From Enterobacteriaceae bacterium (GTDB lineage: Bacteria > Pseudomonadota > Gammaproteobacteria > Enterobacterales > Enterobacteriaceae), in assembly GCA_031253755.1 (NCBI GenBank), contig JAIRVT010000002.1, positions 1 to 43,863 of the forward strand: a stretch of DNA of 43,863 nucleotides. The letters run 5' to 3'. Made by a program: the position numbers and the translations under genes. Positions 39,940 through 43,863 of the stretch are shown piece after piece. The notes below the pieces were generated by a model. It ran no database searches. It saw only the letters and a list, made by a program, of their open reading frames with translations, and was not told the DNA's origin. Numbering within the stretch: the first letter of the stretch is position 1; each line of letters opens with the position of its first letter.

Positions 39940-41031
39940 TCAGACGTTAAACAGGAAATTCATGACATCGCCATCTTTGACAATATATTCTTTTCCTTCC
40001 GCCCGCATTTTGCCCGCTTCTTTTGCCCCTTGTTCACCTTTGTAAGTAATGAAATCTTCAAAGGCGATAGTTTGGGCGCGGATAAAACCTTTTTCGAAAT
40101 CAGTATGGATTTTACCTGCCGCTTGTGGCGCGGTTGCACCGACCGGAATTGTCCATGCACGAACTTCTTTCACACCCGCCGTGAAGTAGGTTTGCAGGTT
40201 CAGCAGTTGGTATCCGGCACGGATAACCCGGTTAAGTCCCGGCTCTTCCAGCCCCATTTCCGCCATAAACTCTGCACGATCCGCATCTTCCAATTCTGCA
40301 ATATCCGCTTCAATCGCTGCACAAACAGGCACAACAACAGAACCTTCCTGCTCGGCAATTGCCCGGACGGTATCAAGATGAGGGTTATTGTCGAAACCGT
40401 CTTCATTGACGTTAGCAATGTACATGGTGGGTTTTAAGGTCAGGAAACTGAGGTAGCGAATGGCGGCTTTTTCTTCGGCACTCAGGTTCAAGGCGCGCAG
40501 CATTCCGGCTTGTTCAAGGTGGGGCAGGCATTTTTCCAGTGCTTCTAATTCCGCTTTTGCGTCTTTATCGCCACCTTTGGCTTTTTTCTGCACACGCTGA
40601 ATGGCGCGTTCACAGGTTTCCAGATCGGACAAAGCCAGTTCTGTGTTGATCACGTCAATATCCGCAGCAGGGTCAACCTGACCGGAAACGTGAATGATAT
40701 TGTCGTTGTCAAAGCAACGGACAACGTGGCCGATGGCTTCTGTTTCACGAATGTTGGTCAGGAACTGGTTACCCAGACCTTCGCCTTTTGATGCGCCTTT
40801 TACCAGACCGGCGATATCCACAAATTCCATCGTGGTAGGAAGAATACGCTGGGGTTTGACAATTTCAGCTAACTGATCGAGGCGCGGATCCGGCATCGGG
40901 ACAACGCCGGTGTTTGGCTCGATTGTGCAGAAAGGGAAGTTTGCTGCTTCGATACCTGCTTTGGTCAGCGCGTTGAATAATGTCGATTTTCCGACGTTAG
41001 GCAGGCCAACGATACCGCATTTGAATCCCAT
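39940..41031 (-). CDS. ychF: Ribosome-associated ATPase YchF
   Basis: An Obg-related P-loop protein that prefers ATP, binds ribosomes and affects stress responses. At 363 residues it has the standard length. G1 is [14 protein letters not shown], then [13 protein letters not shown]3 region [20 protein letters not shown], the central coiled coil (about 130-200), and the C-terminal TGS domain with [18 protein letters not shown] and [14 protein letters not shown], ending [17 protein letters not shown] before ATG 41031 supports the start. pth lies 95 bp upstream on the same strand, the usual pth-ychF order. Confidence 0.98.
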   Translation of the reverse strand: MGFKCGIVGLPNVGKSTLFNALTKAGIEAANFPFCTIEPNTGVVPMPDPRLDQLAEIVKPQRILPTTMEFVDIAGLVKGASKGEGLGNQFLTNIRETEAIGHVVRCFDNDNIIHVSGQVDPAADIDVINTELALSDLETCERAIQRVQKKAKGGDKDAKAELEALEKCLPHLEQAGMLRALNLSAEEKAAIRYLSFLTLKPTMYIANVNEDGFDNNPHLDTVRAIAEQEGSVVVPVCAAIEADIAELEDADRAEFMAEMGLEEPGLNRVIRAGYQLLNLQTYFTAGVKEVRAWTIPVGATAPQAAGKIHTDFEKGFIRAQTIAFEDFITYKGEQGAKEAGKMRAEGKEYIVKDGDVMNFLFNV

Positions 41032-41126
41032 AAATTTATCACCTTAATCACAGAAAAACCGGTGCAAATAGACCACCGGTGAGTTAGAGAAAATTGGCGC
41101 TATTATACACGCAATAGCCTGTTGTG

Positions 41127-41717
41127 TCAGGCTCTGGCCTTAAACGTGTGCAGGCGGCTGATGGCTTTGTTCATACCTTCTTTCATCATGATGTCCGCGC
41201 AGCTTAAGGCTTCTGCAATGGCATCGTCGATCAGCTTCTGCTCATTAGCGGAAGGTTTACCGAGGACAAACCCTACCACTTTGTTTCTGTCGCCCGGATG
41301 GCCGATTCCGATACGCAGGCGGTGGAAATTCGGGTTATTGCTGAATTTGTTCTGAATATCTTTCAGGCCGTTATGCCCGCCGTTGCCGCCACCGAGCTTC
41401 ATTTTTGCCACACCGGGCGGCAGGTCAAGCTCATCATGCACCACCAGAATTTCATCGGGTTCGATGCGGTAGAACGTCGCTAATGCAAGGACAGATTTGC
41501 CGCTGAGGTTCATAAAGGTCGTGGGCACCAGCAGGCGAACATCCTGCCCGTTCATATTAATGCGGGCGGTATAGCCAAAAAACTTGCTTTCCTCTTTTAA
41601 GGATTGGTGATGGCGTTGCGCTAATAAATCGACAAACCATGCGCCCGCATTATGTCGGGTCTGAGCATATTCAGCACCGGGATTTGCCAGGCCAACGATT
41701 AATTTTATGTCATTCAC
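41127..41717 (-). CDS. pth: Peptidyl-tRNA hydrolase
   Basis: Essential enzyme that frees tRNA from prematurely released peptidyl-tRNA. The 196-residue protein keeps [20 protein letters not shown] with Asn and the catalytic His of TRHNAG (residue 22 or so), [21 protein letters not shown], and [14 protein letters not shown], all active-site or tRNA-contact segments. Length equals E. coli Pth. It diverges from ychH across a 318-bp gap, as in other enterobacteria. Confidence 0.98.
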   Translation of the reverse strand: MNDIKLIVGLANPGAEYAQTRHNAGAWFVDLLAQRHHQSLKEESKFFGYTARINMNGQDVRLLVPTTFMNLSGKSVLALATFYRIEPDEILVVHDELDLPPGVAKMKLGGGNGGHNGLKDIQNKFSNNPNFHRLRIGIGHPGDRNKVVGFVLGKPSANEQKLIDDAIAEALSCADIMMKEGMNKAISRLHTFKARA

Positions 41718-42035
41718 AGTGTGGTTTCGCTTATTGGCATTGAAAAATAGGGATAAAAAAAGAGGGCTAGTTTACCTGCCTCAAGGCTTGAGTTCAAAAT
41801 TCATCTTGTAAAGTATTGGGGTGAATACCGGAAAGGTAAATATAAGTATAAAAAATGCGCAATTGTGATCGCTCACGCAATAACCATTTACATACTAGGG
41901 CTATAATAAGTAAAGAAGATATCTGCTTTCGTGATTTTGAGTTTATTGGTTAATACATTACGTTCACATATTACGTTCACACATTACATTTATACGTTCA
42001 CAACATCCGTTAATAAAAAATATTGGGGGTGGATT
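41718..42035. promoter_or_regulatory. Divergent region between pth and ychH
   Basis: The 318 bases should hold both promoters. AATTGTGATCGCTCACGCAA (about 41859-41878) has TGTGA and TCAC arms but with a 4-base instead of 6-base spacer, so CRP binding is doubtful. Short ATTACGTTCACA direct repeats precede the ychH ribosome site. Confidence 0.4.
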
Positions 42036-42311
42036 ATGAATCGCAAAAAGGCTTTTATTCTGGGCAATATTTTCATGGGAATTGGCATGATAGGGATGTT
42101 GATCAGTTTAGCTTATGTTTTACTCAGCCATATTTTTAGTTTTGATGAATCTGACTTTCTGGCGGGCATTGCGTTGATGGGGTTATTTGTGGGAGCATTG
42201 GTTTGGTTGAGCGGTGCCAGCCTGAGCGGACGCGAGCAGGTAACAGATAAATATTGGTGGCTGAAGAATTATGATAAGCGCTGCCGTAGAAACCAGCATA
42301 AATATCCGTAA
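42036..42311 (+). CDS. ychH: Small inner-membrane stress protein YchH
   Basis: A 91-residue DUF2583 protein with two membrane segments (about 8-32 and 45-65) and the conserved end GREQVTDKYWWLKNYDKRCR. In E. coli ychH is stress- and CRP-controlled and affects biofilm and hydrogen peroxide resistance. ATG 42036 is chosen for the strong GGGGGTGGA just upstream and the family start MNRKKAFILGN; an earlier in-frame ATG at 41931 would lie in the promoter region. Confidence 0.9.
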   Translation: MNRKKAFILGNIFMGIGMIGMLISLAYVLLSHIFSFDESDFLAGIALMGLFVGALVWLSGASLSGREQVTDKYWWLKNYDKRCRRNQHKYP

Positions 42312-42360
42312 TGTTTTATAACTTATGGATTTCGAATTTCAATTCGCAAGACGACGTGAA

Positions 42361-42424
42361 GCCTTATATTTCCCCGCAACGCGGGGAAATATAACACGCA
42401 TCTTGACGTTGGATTGGTATATAT
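42361..42424 (-). repeat. CCCCGC stem-loop repeat, copy 2
   Basis: TTATATTTCCCCGC (42364-42377) and GCGGGGAAATATAA (42381-42394) form a perfect 14-bp stem, followed by CACGCATCTTGACGTTGGAT and TGGTATAT. Its reverse complement matches the copy at 29833-29893. Confidence 0.75.
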
Positions 42425-42469
42425 TGGGCATAATAGATACCATAAAATAAACCATTTAATTTTTTCTGA

Positions 42470-42506
42470 CTGACCTGATTATTTTAAATAAACAGGTCAG
42501 TTTTTT
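42470..42506 (+). terminator. Rho-independent terminator between ychH and the barrel gene
   Basis: CTGACCTG (42470-42477) and CAGGTCAG (42493-42500) pair, then TTTTTT. It is oriented for ychH and lies 11 bases before the stop of the convergent gene. Confidence 0.8.
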
Positions 42507-42516
42507 ATTTCCAGAA

Positions 42517-43509
42517 TCAAAAGGTCGTACTGAGCCCTAAATTGACATTATAATCAGGCTCTTGGGCACTGCCTTCATTACGTGATATAGAGGCAAATCC
42601 CTGCCATTTTTTGCTTGGAAATTTGGCAGTTACGCCTAGCGTATATTGACGCCAGTCGGTATCCAGTTTGCCGCTATTCACATCGAAGGACTGGCCTAAA
42701 TAATCAGAAGTGATACGAAGGTTAGCGTGGTTATCACCAAACTGATGATGAATTTGGACAGAAGCATACGGATTAAAATGCCCCAGATGGGTATCCACCC
42801 GCCAGCCGAGTGTTCCGACTTGAGATTTATAATTTTGATCAGAAAAGCTCACGGATGTAGGCGAATAATTCGGCTCACGATAACCGTTGATATGGCTTTT
42901 ATCCCAACTGTATTGAATGATCGGGCTGGTGCTGATAGCGCTGGTTATCGGAATATCCCAGCCAACCGTTACGTGGAGACCCCAGTGTTGACCTGATGTT
43001 GAGCCTGTTTCTTTGCTGTCGTTTCCGAAAAATTCAAAACGGCGAGTCGTGCTATCGAAACTCACCCGTGAATAATGAAGATCACCACTCAGCCAGGCGT
43101 TATCATAAATATTCCACAGGGCATAAGTGACGAAAGTGTGGGCGGAGGCTGAATAGCTGAGCGCTGAGGAAAAAAGGTCACGTTCGCCGCGAAAGTGAGA
43201 ATAGGCAGCACCCAGTAACAGTTTATCGGTTAGCTGGTAGTCACTTCCCAGTGTAAAAATATGGTGGCCATTGTGTGTATAGCCACCAAAAATACCGGTA
43301 TTGCCCTGAACATGATCGTTATTATGCAGCTGTTGCAGATGGTCATCCAGATAAGCCCGGACACCTTTTACCGGCAGCCGGTTAATATGCGGCAATGCCA
43401 TGATATAGGCCGGGGACTCGTAGGGAGAGGCAGCACTACCTTGTGCACTGGTAATATAAGCGGATAAACAGACTGCGATAGCGGATAAGCCAAAAAGTGT
43501 TTTTTTCAT
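42517..43509 (-). CDS. Autotransporter-type outer membrane beta barrel with short passenger
   Basis: A 330-residue outer membrane protein. The signal peptide is MKKTLFGLSAIAVCLSAYIT (cleavage near SAQG). About 45 residues follow (YESPAYIMALPHINRLPVKG), then a barrel of roughly 265 residues with alternating strands (GIFGGYTHNGHHIFTLGSDY, LLLGAAYSHFRGERDLF, GTLGWRVDTHLG, PYASVQIHHQFG, WRQYTLGVTAKFP) ending in the consensus GLSTTF with terminal Phe. The barrel resembles that of GDSL-esterase autotransporters, but no GDSL domain or other passenger is present. GAGGA lies five to six bases before the ATG. It may be a stand-alone barrel or the remainder of a larger gene; no passenger remnant is seen upstream. 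Confidence 0.85.
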   Translation of the reverse strand: MKKTLFGLSAIAVCLSAYITSAQGSAASPYESPAYIMALPHINRLPVKGVRAYLDDHLQQLHNNDHVQGNTGIFGGYTHNGHHIFTLGSDYQLTDKLLLGAAYSHFRGERDLFSSALSYSASAHTFVTYALWNIYDNAWLSGDLHYSRVSFDSTTRRFEFFGNDSKETGSTSGQHWGLHVTVGWDIPITSAISTSPIIQYSWDKSHINGYREPNYSPTSVSFSDQNYKSQVGTLGWRVDTHLGHFNPYASVQIHHQFGDNHANLRITSDYLGQSFDVNSGKLDTDWRQYTLGVTAKFPSKKWQGFASISRNEGSAQEPDYNVNLGLSTTF

Positions 43510-43863
43510 TGGAAATTCCTCAAAGGAAAATTGCCATTGCTTTTCTGCTGCTCTTGTTCTTTATTCAGCAGAGCCGTAGAACTCGGTAGAAAGTTTTTTT
43601 GTAAAAACTTGGAATTGAAGCCGGTACTTGTGACATTTCCTTTGATATTACGTTTGGAAATATTAATAAATTGTTAACGTTTTATGGATGAATATAAACT
43701 TTAATTAAATGGAGATAATAAAAATGAGTTTCAATAATCAGGATTATTATTTTATGTCTTAGTTAATATGGTTATTAAAGTTATGGGGTTTATCTGTAAT
43801 ATAAATTTGTTTTGTGTTTTTGTTGATGGGGAGTTTAGTTTTATTGACTATAGTTTTTAATGT
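43510..43863. other. AT-rich end of the window upstream of the barrel gene
   Basis: 354 bases expected to hold the barrel promoter. On the plus strand GGAG (43711-43714) precedes ATG 43724, which opens only 12 codons (MSFNNQDYYFMS) before TAG at 43760; whether this is a leader peptide or chance cannot be told. The next gene lies outside the window. Confidence 0.4.

Noticed and set aside
41855-41880. CRP site before ychH
   Set aside because: TGTGA and TCAC arms are separated by four instead of six bases, so it does not fit the CRP consensus.

Overview
The window comes from an insect-associated enterobacterium of the Morganellaceae, most likely Xenorhabdus. The reasons are the fliC-fliA-fliZ order with FliA and FliZ sequences of that type, 127-bp ERIC elements and shortened copies between genes, the putA/putP divergon, the ychF-pth/ychH block, and AT-rich accessory DNA lying between housekeeping genes of about 50% GC. 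The genus call is from memory of protein sequences, not from a search.

Layout. 1-1749: end of flagellin fliC, then fliA (sigma 28) and fliZ. 2337-8431: putA and putP diverging from a control region with a PutA-type operator and an odd A-tract repeat that reads as a basic 31-residue ORF. 8475-9369: a Panacea-domain protein followed by a small two-helix membrane protein, probably a PanAT-like toxin-antitoxin pair. 9558-12061: a CIO-type cytochrome bd oxidase with a DUF2474 small subunit. 12399-13153: two unassigned paralogous small proteins. 13603-15776: a YdcR-like MocR regulator and a HutD/Ves protein.

15940-31157 is the most unusual part. Ten same-strand paralogues are built from an N-terminal domain that looks like DUF2829/Tad2 (Thoeris anti-defence 2) and a C-terminal domain of about 135-150 residues that I cannot assign. 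Architectures are N+C (six), N only (one), C only (two) and N+N+C (one). They fall into five transcription units. Each has a sigma-70-like promoter (four are TTGAGA-N17-TAnTAT, the fifth is weaker) with an upstream box at a fixed distance of 85-86 bp, and each ends in a similar GGCCAC-type terminator. Five genes share a 45-bp leader. A chaperone-usher fimbrial operon (19569-25118, same strand) splits the array. The system could be a bank of cytosolic nucleotide-binding 'sponge' proteins acting on phage-defence or host-immune signals; that function is inference.

31962-43509: an alpha/beta hydrolase, a complete mannose-family PTS (EIIB, EIIC, EIID, EIIA, Aga-like) behind a good CRP-site candidate, a CvaB/CvaA-like C39-peptidase exporter pair with no visible peptide substrate, then ychF, pth, ychH and an autotransporter-type beta barrel with almost no passenger. 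ERIC copies and stem-loop repeats fill many of the gaps.
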